Origin: Tetrahymena elliotti 4EA | Lineage: Eukaryota > Ciliophora > Oligohymenophorea > Hymenostomatida > Tetrahymenidae | DNA: 37,516 bases | Assembly (NCBI GenBank): GCA_000231825.2 | Contig: JH720294.1 | Span: forward strand, 1,880,608 to 1,918,123 | Direction of reading: 5' to 3' | Shown here: one piece after another, positions 12,021 to 22,394 of the stretch | How the letters are laid out: each line of letters opens with the position of its first letter | How positions within the stretch are numbered: the stretch's first letter is position 1 | Notes under the pieces: model-generated | Told to the model about the DNA's origin: nothing | Databases searched by the model: none | Seen by the model: only the letters and a program-made list of their open reading frames with translations | Program-made: the position numbers and the translations under genes

Positions 12021-14237
12021 GTTAAAATTTATTTTAAATATTTTATAAATATAAAAATGATATAAAACTAATTTATTTGAACCATATTTTTAAAATTTTG
12101 TAGTTTAACATAAATGTTGAGCATTTTAAATTGGATTTTAGTAAATTCTATGAAATTTTATTTATTAAAATAAAAATAATAAATGTAAATCAGGAGGGTT
12201 TTAATTATTTAAGAAATACTTTGAAAGTAAAAGCTTAATTAAAAAAATTAATTTTTTCACACAGATTATTGATAAAAAATTCGATTCTGGATTTTTCTTG
12301 TAAATTGAATGAAAAAATTTTTAATATAATTATTAAAGTTTGACAAAAAATTTTAGATTGATTAAACACTTTTTTTAATAAAGAAATGCCAGGTTCAAAA
12401 CTTGTAGAGATTAATATTTTTATTTCTTATTAATTTTAATGTTTAATCAAATTCTCTTAACTGTTATTTATTTTTTATTGTTAAGCATATAAAAAAATAA
12501 AACAGAGAGAATAGCTATAATTAAAATCAGGAATTCTGTTGAAATAATAAAAGAGATTTATAAAAGCATTTAAAATAGTCAAAATTATTTTAAAAATTTA
12601 TTATAAAATAATTTTTACATTTATTTAGAAAAGTAGATAAAAGTTAAAGTTAAGCAAAATAATTTGACCATCTGATAGATTAATCTGAAAATAATTTTTT
12701 TATTTTAGAACATACCTTACAGTTATCATTTCAAAATTGGCAATACCAAATAGCTACTTTTTGGTAGATAAGATCACATCATTCCATTCATTTTTTTCAA
12801 ATAAAGTTTAAAAATAAAAGTAAATTTCCTTTTTAAATCCTTTTTTAATAATGTTTGATTTGTTTTCAGACAATTAAATAAAATAAGTAACTCTTAAATT
12901 AAAGAAATTAGATTTGTTAGAAAGTACTTACTATCTAATAAAAAAATTTAATAATGTATTTGATAAAGAAAACAGTAAAAGCAATTAATAGTATTTAAAA
13001 ATTTAGAATAAACAAAAATTTAATATTTTTTAGTCTTTTGAAAGATATTATTATTTTTTCTTAATTTAACTTTTGATAGACTTAATATTTCTTCAATTAG
13101 ATTCATTAGGGAAGAATAAGGAAGTGATGACATGTCAAAAAGAAATGTGAGTAATGAATGAACTAAGAATAATATTTCTGTAAATAAAATAAATCTTAAA
13201 TTTTTTAGCCAATTTTCTATTTAAAAACCTAAGTAGAAATCTAAAAGTAATAAATAGAATAAAATCAAAAGAAATTCTGTTTTCATTTTATGGGTTGGAG
13301 TGTTTGTTGTTGATAATAAAAGAGATTTTTATTCCATATTTACATTTATTTTCATAGAAATTTAATACTTGTTGATAAAACAAAGAAAATACCCACCATT
13401 ATATCCTTTAAATTTTATTTTATATGGAAATACAGTTTTTTGCAGAATATTATGCACATTTTAAAATTATTAAGGGTAAATCGATTCCAAATCAAAATAT
13501 TAATACGATATTTTAAAATTTAGCATTTAAATTATATAAACATATATCAAGACTACTTGGTGATATTTCCTTTTAACTCTATCAATTGATAGATAGAGAA
13601 CTCATACTTCATATCCATGTATAATAGCATTTTTTGTTTTATCATTTCTCGTAGCAGCATCTCTAATTGAATAAATTTAATGTATGACTAATGAAATGGT
13701 CATACTTTTCACTTCTTGTCCTATATCACTGATTGAGTATCTTTAATATTTGATAAAAAATAAAAATTAGACGAAATTTTCTTTTATTTTTATTTTTTTA
13801 ACTCAAAGTAAATATATTTTTTCATTTATTGATTAATGTGAAAGAAGATAAGAATCATTTATTAACAAAATCCAAAATTCATTTTGACTCCAATGTGATT
13901 ATCTTTGATGGAAAGTGTCCATAATAATAAGCAAGACACTGCATTTCATAATAAATCATTATCACTAGATAAAGTAAACACCTTCTTTCTTTATTTTCTT
14001 TTGTTTTTGAATTTTTTCTTCTTCATGTTCTACATATTTCAAGCAAGATATTTTTTCTTATTTTCCTTTTAGTAACAATATCTCCAATAAACTGCTGTTC
14101 AATGCTATAGGAGCCATCAAGTATTTATAGAAGCATTTATCATTTAAACTACTATTTTCAATTACAATTAACTCATAAAATTTTCTAAAATACGTAGAGA
14201 TATCCTAAATACCAAAAATTTATTTTATTACTACAAA
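12021..14237. other. Intergenic, no gene assigned
   Basis: No motif was recognised on either strand. A plus-strand frame at about 13156-13562 and minus-strand frames at about 13500-14220 stay open for 80-135 codons, but neither shows a known domain. Chance open frames of that size are expected when only TGA stops translation. Confidence 0.4.
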
Positions 14238-14336
14238 TAACTAATTGAAGATAATGCATAATACAGATTTGCTGTTCAATATACTACATAGATCATAATA
14301 TGATTCTTACTCATTTTTCTATTGTTGATAAATTTT
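14238..14336 (+). pseudogene. Extreme 3' fragment of the TRIM-like family
   Basis: QLIEDNAQYRFAVQY (14238-14282) followed, after a frameshift, by DHNMILTHFSIVDKF (about 14291-14336) matches the last 30 or so residues of copies B and D. Only this tail remains. The similarity continues past the gene into the 3' flank, shared with copy D. Confidence 0.8.
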
Positions 14337-14349
14337 ATTGGAATTTTCA

Positions 14350-14397
14350 AATGAAAATTGCTAATAATTATTTGTTTTTAATTTGAAATGATTTTTT
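14350..14397 (+). repeat. 3' flank shared with copy D
   Basis: Sequence around 14350-14397 (AATGAAAATTGC, then GTTTTTAATTTGAAATGATT) repeats almost exactly downstream of copy D at about 21710-21760. This shows the duplicated unit extended beyond the coding region. Confidence 0.7.
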
Positions 14398-14804
14398 ATT
14401 TTATATTTTATTCAGTAAAAAAATAATTTTAATTAAAAAAAATTCCAATTAATTAAATATAAATATAAATATAAAAAAAAACTTTAAACTATTTATTAAT
14501 TTTAAATTAATTTATTTTTTATAAATAACAACCAAAAGTAAAATGCATTTATTTTCTAAATTTAAGACATTTTTATTTAAAAATAATGAAAATTTTAAAT
14601 AATTTTTAAATAATTATTATATTTTTTGTCAAGATTTTTATTAATTCAAAACTCTTTATTTTATTTTTAATAAAATAACTTTTATTAAAAAATTAGTGGT
14701 ATTTACTAATATTTTTAAAAATATTTAAAATGTTAAATTGAGTTAAAATAAAAACATGAAACATTAAATTCATTAAGTCTTTTGTAAATTTAATAATTGT
14801 TGAT
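14398..14804. other. Spacer, nothing recognised
   Basis: Very AT-rich spacer between the tail fragment of the zinc-finger family and the 3' end of the leucine-rich-repeat gene. No motif seen. Confidence 0.45.
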
Positions 14805-16804
14805 TCAATCAATTTAAGTCTAATTTAACCAATCTTTTTATTTTATGAGCTTTATTTATATGCTTCTATCTTAGTGACATTAGCTTACAATAACTATTTA
14901 AATAAAAAAAATGAAGAAAAGAAAAGAATTAACTAATTACAAAAGGCTAAGAGTGAGAACCTTGATATTTTTGCAATTGATAATGTCTTCTGACTTCAAT
15001 AGTTTTTCATTTTTTCTGTTATTATTTATTATTACATTGAAAATATTTGAATTAGAACATATATTTACTAAAAATAGCATTGAACTTATATTAAATTTGG
15101 CAAGCCTGAAAGGCATTAATTAAATTTCAAATAACCTTCATCTGAAAAATTATTATCACTTCATCCAAAAAAAATATTAATTTTATAATTTCATAAATTA
15201 GTTTTATTTTCAAATTTATAAATTCAAATTTTTCATTGATTAACAAATTTTATTTTCAAATAAAAAGCACTAATTTACTAAAGGCTAATAACAATATTTT
15301 TTAATTCAACGCATCTATTTAAACCATCGGAAATGCTAAAAAGTCCAATATCACTTAATTTATTAGTGCTTTTTTTATTAATTTAAATAACTTTAGTTCT
15401 TTAATATTGAGCTAAAATTTTTTATTAATAAAACAAGTAAAAGTTTAAATTGAATTAATCACTCTAAGAACAGAATCAAGTTATTTAGTTTGTTTAATTT
15501 GCTGAAAGCTTTGCTGATTTCTTCAGCTCCAAGATCTGAAATTAGATTTGAGCTATTTATTATTATTAGTTATTAAAAAAATATCAGAAAATAAATTTTG
15601 TTTTTGTTTAATTAAGTAAATAGATATGTAAAAAGAAATCAAAAATTTATTTACAAAAAATTAAACCCCAAAGACTTCAAAAGATTTAAATCACCTAAAC
15701 TTCTTGCTATTTCTATAATTCCTTAATTACCAATTTAATTTTCGCTATTAAAAATATAAGTTAATAAATATATAACTCAATTCTAAAATATTTCATTTTA
15801 TGTATTATCAATTAATAAAAGATAATAAGAATCAAATACCTTTTATAAAATTAAAAATTATAAAAATTTACTAAAAACTAAGCTCTAAGCTAACAAGATT
15901 TTAATGGTTCTATAAAAATTCACTAATAATTTTAGCTCCCTTCTCTTGGATTTGCATTCGACTAACATTTTTTTAATAAAATTTATCTAAGATTAATAAC
16001 TATTCTTTTTGATTTTTGTAAATAATTTTTTTATTGTAAATGTTCAAAATTAAGAAATCTCCAAAGTAAAAAAAAGCAAAAAGATATTTATCCTTTTTTT
16101 AAAATTAACTTCATTGATTTAATTAATTTTTATTACCATCTTGGGTTTATTTATCAAAAAATAAATCATTAATTTTATCGATTTAAAGCAAGATATTTGA
16201 ATGTAATCTAATTAATAAATTAACAAGCAAATCGATAGAAAAGAGATTGTTTCAAAATAGTTTCTCTAAGATAATGGGTGGGTACATTTAAATTGTTTAA
16301 ATTAGTTTTTCTAAGCATTAATACTTCAATGTAAAAATATTATTCTAATTTACTTTAAATAAAGCTCTAAGGTATTTAGATTTTTAAAAATAGGCAAATC
16401 TTCAAAAATCATCTTTATTTATTCATCTTAAAGATTTAATGCTCTATTTATTTAAGATTTATTCCTTTTGATTAATTATTATTCTTTAGATTAAAAACTT
16501 ACTCAAGATATATGATAAAAGAATAAATTTCTGTGCAATGAGATATACAAAAATTAAGCTTCATCCATTCTTAATTGCTTACTTAGCAATTTCTAAATCA
16601 AAAAAGAAATTTTTTAAATTAATTTAGTAGTTTTGAATAAAATTAATTAAAAAATGTCAACCTTAAATCAATATTGAGATAGCTTAGATTACTTTTATCA
16701 AACTCTTCTAACTTTTGTTAATAAAAAATGAAAAATAAGATGTTAAATGATTGAAAATAAATTGATACTTATTAAATATTCTTAAATACTATATCTTAAA
16801 ACAT
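14805..16804 (-). CDS. Leucine-rich-repeat protein, one 90-nt exon per repeat
   Basis: Nine exons thread in frame on the minus strand: 16804-16662, 16592-16503, 16443-16354, 15961-15872, 15744-15655, 15552-15463, 15368-15279, 15158-15069 and 15015-14805. They total 984 nt, 327 residues. Each internal exon is exactly 90 nt, ends in phase 2 and encodes one 30-residue LRR. Examples are ENQIGNQGIIEIARSLGDL, SDLGAEEISKAFSKLNKL and NKLSDIGLFSISDGLNRC, each followed by an L-x-x-L-x-(I/L)-x-L strand. Introns are GT-AG and 53-127 nt, except one of 392 nt. No other domain, signal peptide or membrane span is clear; LRR arcs usually bind proteins. The ATG at 16804 is the first in the open frame and is the least certain part. 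It could be a decaying gene, since two repeats seem lost from the long intron. Confidence 0.75.
15987..16076 (-). pseudogene. Fossil LRR exon Y inside intron
   Basis: A second 90-nt block in the right phase ends LQKSKRIVINLR, like the end of an LRR. It is preceded by TG rather than AG and followed by AT rather than GT, so both splice sites are gone. Skipping it keeps the frame because all neighbouring introns are phase 2. Confidence 0.4.
16176..16265 (-). pseudogene. Fossil LRR exon X inside intron
   Basis: A 90-nt block after an intact acceptor (TTAG at 16269-16266) reads in the repeat's phase, with INQITFKYLALN aligned to the L-x-x-L-x-L strand. At the expected donor the sequence is AAATT instead of GTAAAT. 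It is inferred to be a former repeat exon that lost its donor. Confidence 0.45.
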
Positions 16805-17236
16805 CCTCTTTTTATTAAGCTCTTCTTCTCAAGTTTATTTAATTTAAGTTTTCCTTTTTATTATAGAAAGATAATTAAATTTCCAAACTATAAATTAATA
16901 AATGAATATATTATTGGTTTATTTATTTTTCAGGTTCATTCAAAAGTATTTTTAAATAAACAAAATCAAAGTGAAAGTGAAGATGAAATAGAATAAATAT
17001 TTACCATAGTATATCTGCTAAATTGCAAATTTTACAATGCATTTTTTCAAAATTTTGTAATTCAAAAAAGATGCAGTGAAGTTATAAGATTAAAAGGATC
17101 ATAGATTGATTATTGAATTAAGTATTGTATATATTATATATTTGATATTATATAATGACAAATAATTCGTTGAGGATAGTATAAAATGATTACAGATAGT
17201 CAAATATATTTTCTTGATGCACCTTATGTAGTAAAT
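16805..17236. other. Spacer between LRR gene and hAT relic
   Basis: No gene is recognised. It holds the 5' flank of the minus-strand LRR gene and the 3' end of the minus-strand hAT relic. Confidence 0.4.
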
Positions 17237-18640
17237 TCATCTATTGCTTTTATAAAAATCGAATTCTTTCATATCTGGACCATTAAATTAAATACACATA
17301 AAATTATGAATTGTATCAATACTCTGTGAACATCATATTTTAGATTTAATTTGGCTTTCTGCTGAAAACATTCTCTCCAGAGTTGCAGAGCTTAGAATTA
17401 TTATTTAATATAAGGTATGTTAAAATCTTGATAGACCTGGAATCGTGTTGATAAAGTAGTTATTCTCTTCTGCTTTATTAAGATAAATAAATTCTTTTAG
17501 ATGTTAATACTAAGAGATTGCTTCTTTTTAATTATAATTAAAGAATTTATTATCAATCAAATATTACTAATAAGAATTCAATAATCCTTCTATTTGTTAA
17601 TTACCATAATTTTTAAGATCTTTTTATTCCAATTTTCTTGATATAATCAATAACAAATACTTCACTTTTTAAAGTAATTTAAATCTTTCACTTAAAGAAA
17701 TAATTAGTCTATCACATCAGCTGCTAATTGTCCTGCTTCTTTGATTAATAGTTAGTTATGCTTGGCTTGAGTTCTTACTTTTAAAATAACTTTACTTCTT
17801 CATATAAATAGTAATTATCTTTGAACATTAGAGAAACTTCAAATTCATTTACTTTTCATTCAATTTATTCAATTAATTCAGTGATATCAATCAGTATAAT
17901 AAATCCATATTTTTGTGTATCTTAACTGACTGTTATGCTCTTTTTATTTGATAGTTTAGTTTATATAATCTTCAACAATTTTAAAAAGTTAATAAATAAT
18001 ATCTACTAGTTAGTGGTTAATTTATTGAATTTATTGTTACATTTCTTTTGATTTTTTTATGAATGAACATAAAATGCTTCTAAGATTTTAGAAATCATTA
18101 ACTATTTACTTAAAATGAATTAATCATATTTCAAAATATATTTGTAATTCACTCTCAATAATATCCTAAAACTGTTTTTATTCTTCGAAAAAATATTATC
18201 TCTTCATTTTTTGAATAAAATGGGATATTCATTGAAATCTATTTTATCTAAATGCTTTATCTTCTTATCATCCTTTAGCATTATTCCTTTAAAAAACTAC
18301 ATTTAAAATTAATGTTGTGTCGACTATTATAAATGACTCTTTAAATTGTTTAGTTTAAATGAGATAGAAAAATGTATTTGTGAAATCAAAAGTAGAAAGA
18401 ATGCTTAAATGCCTGCCAACTTCAAAATTTAATTAAAGAAATTCCTTAAAATTAGTATTTAATTAAATTATATAGATTTTAAATATAACAAATGTTCATC
18501 TTCGACATTTTTATTTTTTCTTCCTTGTTATTTTGAAACAATGCTTGCTTGATCAGAAATTAATTTTTTTGTTTTATTAATTATTCTATTTGCTTTAGAC
18601 TCTTTAAGAATACTTGTCCAGTCTCTAACTTTTTATAATT
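17237..18640 (-). pseudogene. Decayed hAT-family transposase
   Basis: The minus strand carries broken coding segments whose C-terminal part is diagnostic. IPGLSRF is followed by ILSSATLERMFSAESQIKSK (codons at about 17440-17335), the hAT dimerisation block (family pattern P-x-L-S-x-x-A, then SSAxSERxFSxxG). Upstream segments such as QKYGFIILIDITELIEQIE and SNFKDNYYLYEEVKLF-like stretches (about 17990-17760) and LISQIHFSI (about 18370) fit the middle and N-terminal regions, though less securely. Several in-frame TGAs and frame changes show it is dead. Its 5' end lies only about 30 bp from the start of family copy C, so the insertion or the duplication placed the two nearly end to end. No terminal repeats or target duplication could be defined. 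Confidence 0.75.
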
Positions 18641-18669
18641 AATTCAATATCAAAAAGAGCTTAAAAATA

Positions 18670-19878
18670 ATGGATTAAGAAAAAAAATAAACCAAATGTA
18701 ATATTCATTCAAAAAACAATAAGAATTTATTATTATTTGAACAAGATAATATCCATGCGTGCATTTGTTTAACATGTGCCAAAAATTTATCATAAAACAT
18801 CAATAAAATAATAGAAATTGATGAGGTTTTAGATGCAGATCACAATCACATATTTTCGAGCTTTCCTCTTTTTGAAGACTAAAATATATATAAAATCATC
18901 TAAAATATTTAGCCGAAATCTACACACCTTGAGAGAATAGATATATACTTCACATGGCTTAAACAAAAAATCAATCAAAAAATTGATTTAATAAAAGATC
19001 AAACAAAAGAAAAGCTAATTTCAATCGAAGATGAGAATTAATTTAATGCAGTTGAATTCTTTAAAGATTATAATGAAATTTCATCTAAATTTGATTTTCA
19101 AAATATTTACAAACAATTTAATGAAAATTTTGAGAAAAAATTATAAGAAATCATTAAAGAAAAATAACAGAATATTAAATAGAATACCAAAAATTTATTG
19201 CAACACATTAATAATTATAACGAAATTACAAACATAATTGAATTAAAATAGCCAATGGAGATCTAATCAAAAATATTAGGTCTCCTTGATGAATTAAATT
19301 TTATAAATTAACAACCAATAAATTCTATTGAGAAAATAGAACTTGAAAAATCTAAATTTAGTTAATCTTAGTCATTAGTAATACAGAGATTGTATAATAA
19401 ATCTATCTAAATTTAATCAACTGTAGAAGATTTTAATGTGGCTTATTCTAATTTTGTGTTAGATCCCATGAAAAGGTATATATTTAGAGTAAGATTACAG
19501 ACAAACTCTAGCTATGATAGTTATTTATTAGTAGATATAATAAAAGAATAAAATAAAGATAAAGGTTCATTGTAGAATAAAATATGCTATAATGAGAGAG
19601 GTGATATGATGACAATTGACAAAGTAATAAAAGGAAATAATGTATTTGAAGGTAGTAAATACAATATAGATAAAGAAATAGAAGTAAGAATCCATTTAGC
19701 AGAAAAGATGATAAGAGTTGCAAATTATCCAAATTATGAAAATGTAGCTGAATTAAAAGATAACTCACAAATTAAAGATTATACATAATATAGGTTTGCA
19801 GTTGAAATATGAATGAAAGTTCATAAAATGATACTTACTCATTTTGCTGTTATTGATAAATTTGATGATAAAATGTGA
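18670..19878 (+). pseudogene. TRIM-like protein, copy C, truncated by a late TGA
   Basis: The frame runs from M-D-Q-E through C10-x2-H13 and C33-x2-C36, the SSFPLFED box, the helical middle and most of the C-terminal domain. It then meets TGA at 19810-19812, after YRFAVEI. Without that stop the frame continues to the family's normal TGA at 19876-19878 (ILTHFAVIDKFDDKM), so reading frame length is otherwise conserved (403 codons). The product would be 380 residues, lacking the last conserved strand. The family sequence around the stop differs from the other copies over a few codons. It may be a recent pseudogene or a shortened but functional protein. N-terminal residues pair it with copy A. 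Confidence 0.8.
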
Positions 19879-20460
19879 GCATATCTAAAGATTAAAATAT
19901 CATTTTAAACTAGATTCTGAACATACTTTAGGGGAAAAAATAAATCTCAAACCAGGAAGTATTACTGAGATAAAACAAGCAGAGATGAACATGAGCAATT
20001 TAATCTATACATTTTAATTTTTTTAGATTTATATTTTTTTATTTATTTGTATGCAGTTATTCATAAAAATTAAGAGTAGAATATATTTATTTCAAAAATA
20101 AAGCTACAGAACAACCTTTTGGTTTTAAACAGTACTTCTTCTTGTTTGAATAAATCCAATTTTAATTTTTTTCAATAGATTTATTTATTGTCTCAAGAAT
20201 AAAAACATTTTTGATAATTAAATTATTTATCAATTAAATTTTATTGTTAATAATTTCTCTTGAATTGAGTATCTTTTTATTCTAAATTTAAAAATTAATA
20301 TTTTAGTATGGCTAGGTAGAACAATCAACAGATTCCTACATTTTGCCATCAAATTTATATTTTTGTGTTCTCAAATATTTAATCAAATTTTAGTATTTAA
20401 AAAAGCAACTATATTTATTAATCGATATAATTAATATAAATAAAAAAGATTTCTTAAAAA
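19879..20460. other. Spacer between copies C and D
   Basis: Only AT-rich spacer. The final bases before copy D, ending TTCTTAAAAAATGG, match the leader of copy A. Confidence 0.45.
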
Positions 20461-21681
20461 ATGGATATAGAAAGAAAGTATAATAAGTGTGATATTCATC
20501 CAATTTATAACAAAAATACTTTGTTATTTGAGGAAGATAATATCTAAACGTAAATATGTTTAGTATGTGCTAAAAAATTAACAAATAGCTTAAATAAAAC
20601 AATAGATATTGATGAATTTTTATAAGCTGATGAGAATCATATTTTTTCGAGTTTCCCTCCTTTAGCAGATATAGATATTTATGAATCTTTGTAAAACATA
20701 TAAGTAAATTCTTCTTAGTAAGAAATATTAATTGAAAGAATAGAAGAATATTTCACTTCACTTTAAAAAGAAATCAATCAAAAAATTGATTAAATAAAAA
20801 ACAAAGCAAAAGCAAAACTTATTCAAATCAACGATTAAAATGGATTTCAAATGGATTAATTCTTAAAAGAATATAATAAGATATCTTCTAAGTTTGAAAT
20901 ATAGAACCTATACAAGTAATAAAATCAAGATTCTGAATTGAAATTAAAAGAAATTATTAAAGAAAAATATCAGAATATTTCATAAAATACTCAATAATTG
21001 TAGGAGTTTGTTTCAAGCTACTAATAATCAGTCAGCCAAATTGAATTCTAAGATGCAAAAGAAATCTAATAAAAAATATTAGGTCTCCTTGATCAAATAG
21101 AATTTTTTAAGTAAAAACCAAATAACTCTATTGATACTATTGAGCTTGAAAAATCTAAATATAGGAGCTCATAAAAATTAGCTATTGAGAGATTGTAAAA
21201 TAAATCAATCTAAATTAGATAAAATGTAGATGGTAATGGTCGAGCATATTTAAATTTTATATTAGATCCTACTAAAAGATATGTTTTTAGAATTAAATTA
21301 TAGACTTACTAACAATCTGATAGTTTTTTGGTTGTTGGAATCATTTAAGAATAACTTAAAGATAACAATAAATTATATGATGGAATATGTTATAATGAGA
21401 CAGGTGATTATATGACAATTAAAAAAATAATAAAAGGAAATAATGTATATGAAGGGAGGAAATAAAATATAGATAAAGAGATTGAAATGAGAATCCACTT
21501 GGGTGAAAAGATGATAAAAGTTGGAAATTATCCTAGTTATGAAAATGTATCAGAATTAGAAAACAAATATTTGATTGAAGATAATACTTAATACAGATTT
21601 GCTGTTGAATTGTTCTACTTGGTTCATAAAATGATACTTACTCATTTTTCTGTAGTTGATAAATTTGATGATAATATGTGA
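20461..21681 (+). CDS. TRIM-like zinc-finger/coiled-coil protein, copy D
   Basis: Single exon, 406 residues, intact in the ciliate code. C10-x2-H13 and C33-x2-C36 are kept; His29, present in A-C, is Gln here, so that residue is unlikely to be a zinc ligand. The SSFPPLADID box, helical middle (KEINQKID, LKEIIKEKYQN) and C-terminal domain (LDPTKRYVFRIKLQ, GICYNETGDYMTI, IIKGNNVYEG, EIEMRIHLGEKMIKVGNY, MILTHFSVVDKF) follow. M-D-I-E-x-K-Y groups it with copy B. It converges on the myosin gene, whose stop lies about 710 bp away. Part of its 3' flank recurs after the fragment at 14238. Function unknown; cytosolic or nuclear by absence of targeting signals. Confidence 0.86.
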
Positions 21682-21709
21682 GTTCAATTTTCGTTTGAAC
21701 ATATTTATA

Positions 21710-21760
21710 AATGAAAATTGCATACTAATCGTGAATTGTTTTTAATTTGAAATGATTTTA
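21710..21760 (+). repeat. 3' flank shared with the 14238 fragment
   Basis: This is the counterpart of 14350-14397. AATGAAAATTGC and TGTTTTTAATTTGAAATGAT are shared, separated by a few extra bases. Confidence 0.7.
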
Positions 21761-22394
21761 TTTTTCGTTTACAAACAAAGGCAATTAATTTTTTGAAGAA
21801 ATAAGATTAAATAATTATAAATTATATTTGTCTTTCTTTACTTATGTTAAACTATTATGTTTAGACAGTTTTTACTAAATACAATATTTATGGAAATGAA
21901 ATTTTTGAAGAAATATTTTTTTATTTACTTGAAAATTTTCCTGAAATGTAAATTCTTGTTTTAATCATTTAAAGAAAAAATTTTTATAATAAAAAAATCC
22001 CAAATTTAGTGAAATCTCGAAAATCGCAAAGCAAACTTTATAAGGGAATATGGTATTTGTAAAATCACATGCTTTATGGCTTTGTGAAGTATGAATAATA
22101 GAGAAAAAATAATGGTGATAAGTTACTTTTTTAGGGTATAAAAAAAGCATAAATTTGATGATTAATTGCTAATTTGATGGACTTGAAAATACAAATTTAA
22201 AAAAATGAAATTTATTTTGATTTGTTTTAAGCTTTTTTTGTTTTTATTTTAGAGAAATTTTGAAACAAAAAATGTGTTATTTTTAAAGAAAGATAAAATA
22301 ATAAATAGATAGATACAAAAGAAGTTTTAATTATTTACATAAAATACAAAATTAATTATTAATTAGCTCAAGAAAGAGTTTTTGAAGGTAAGTT
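21761..22394. other. Convergent intergenic region
   Basis: This is 3' flank of both copy D and the myosin gene. A short plus-strand frame near 21975-22090 is somewhat less AT-rich, but no domain is recognised. Confidence 0.4.

Noticed and set aside
13156..14220. Long ciliate-code frames on both strands
   Set aside because: Same problem of chance openness; no motif recognised and stops interrupt the longer readings.
14911..15123. 70-codon plus-strand frame
   Set aside because: Antisense to the last two exons of the LRR gene, whose repeat pattern and splice phases are far stronger evidence.
19031..19237. Plus-strand Met-initiated frame of 68 codons
   Set aside because: Off-frame reading inside copy C, whose own frame continues through it.
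21965..22150. 61-codon minus-strand frame and a plus-strand ciliate-code frame over the same stretch
   Set aside because: Neither shows a domain, and the stretch is 3' flank between two convergent genes.
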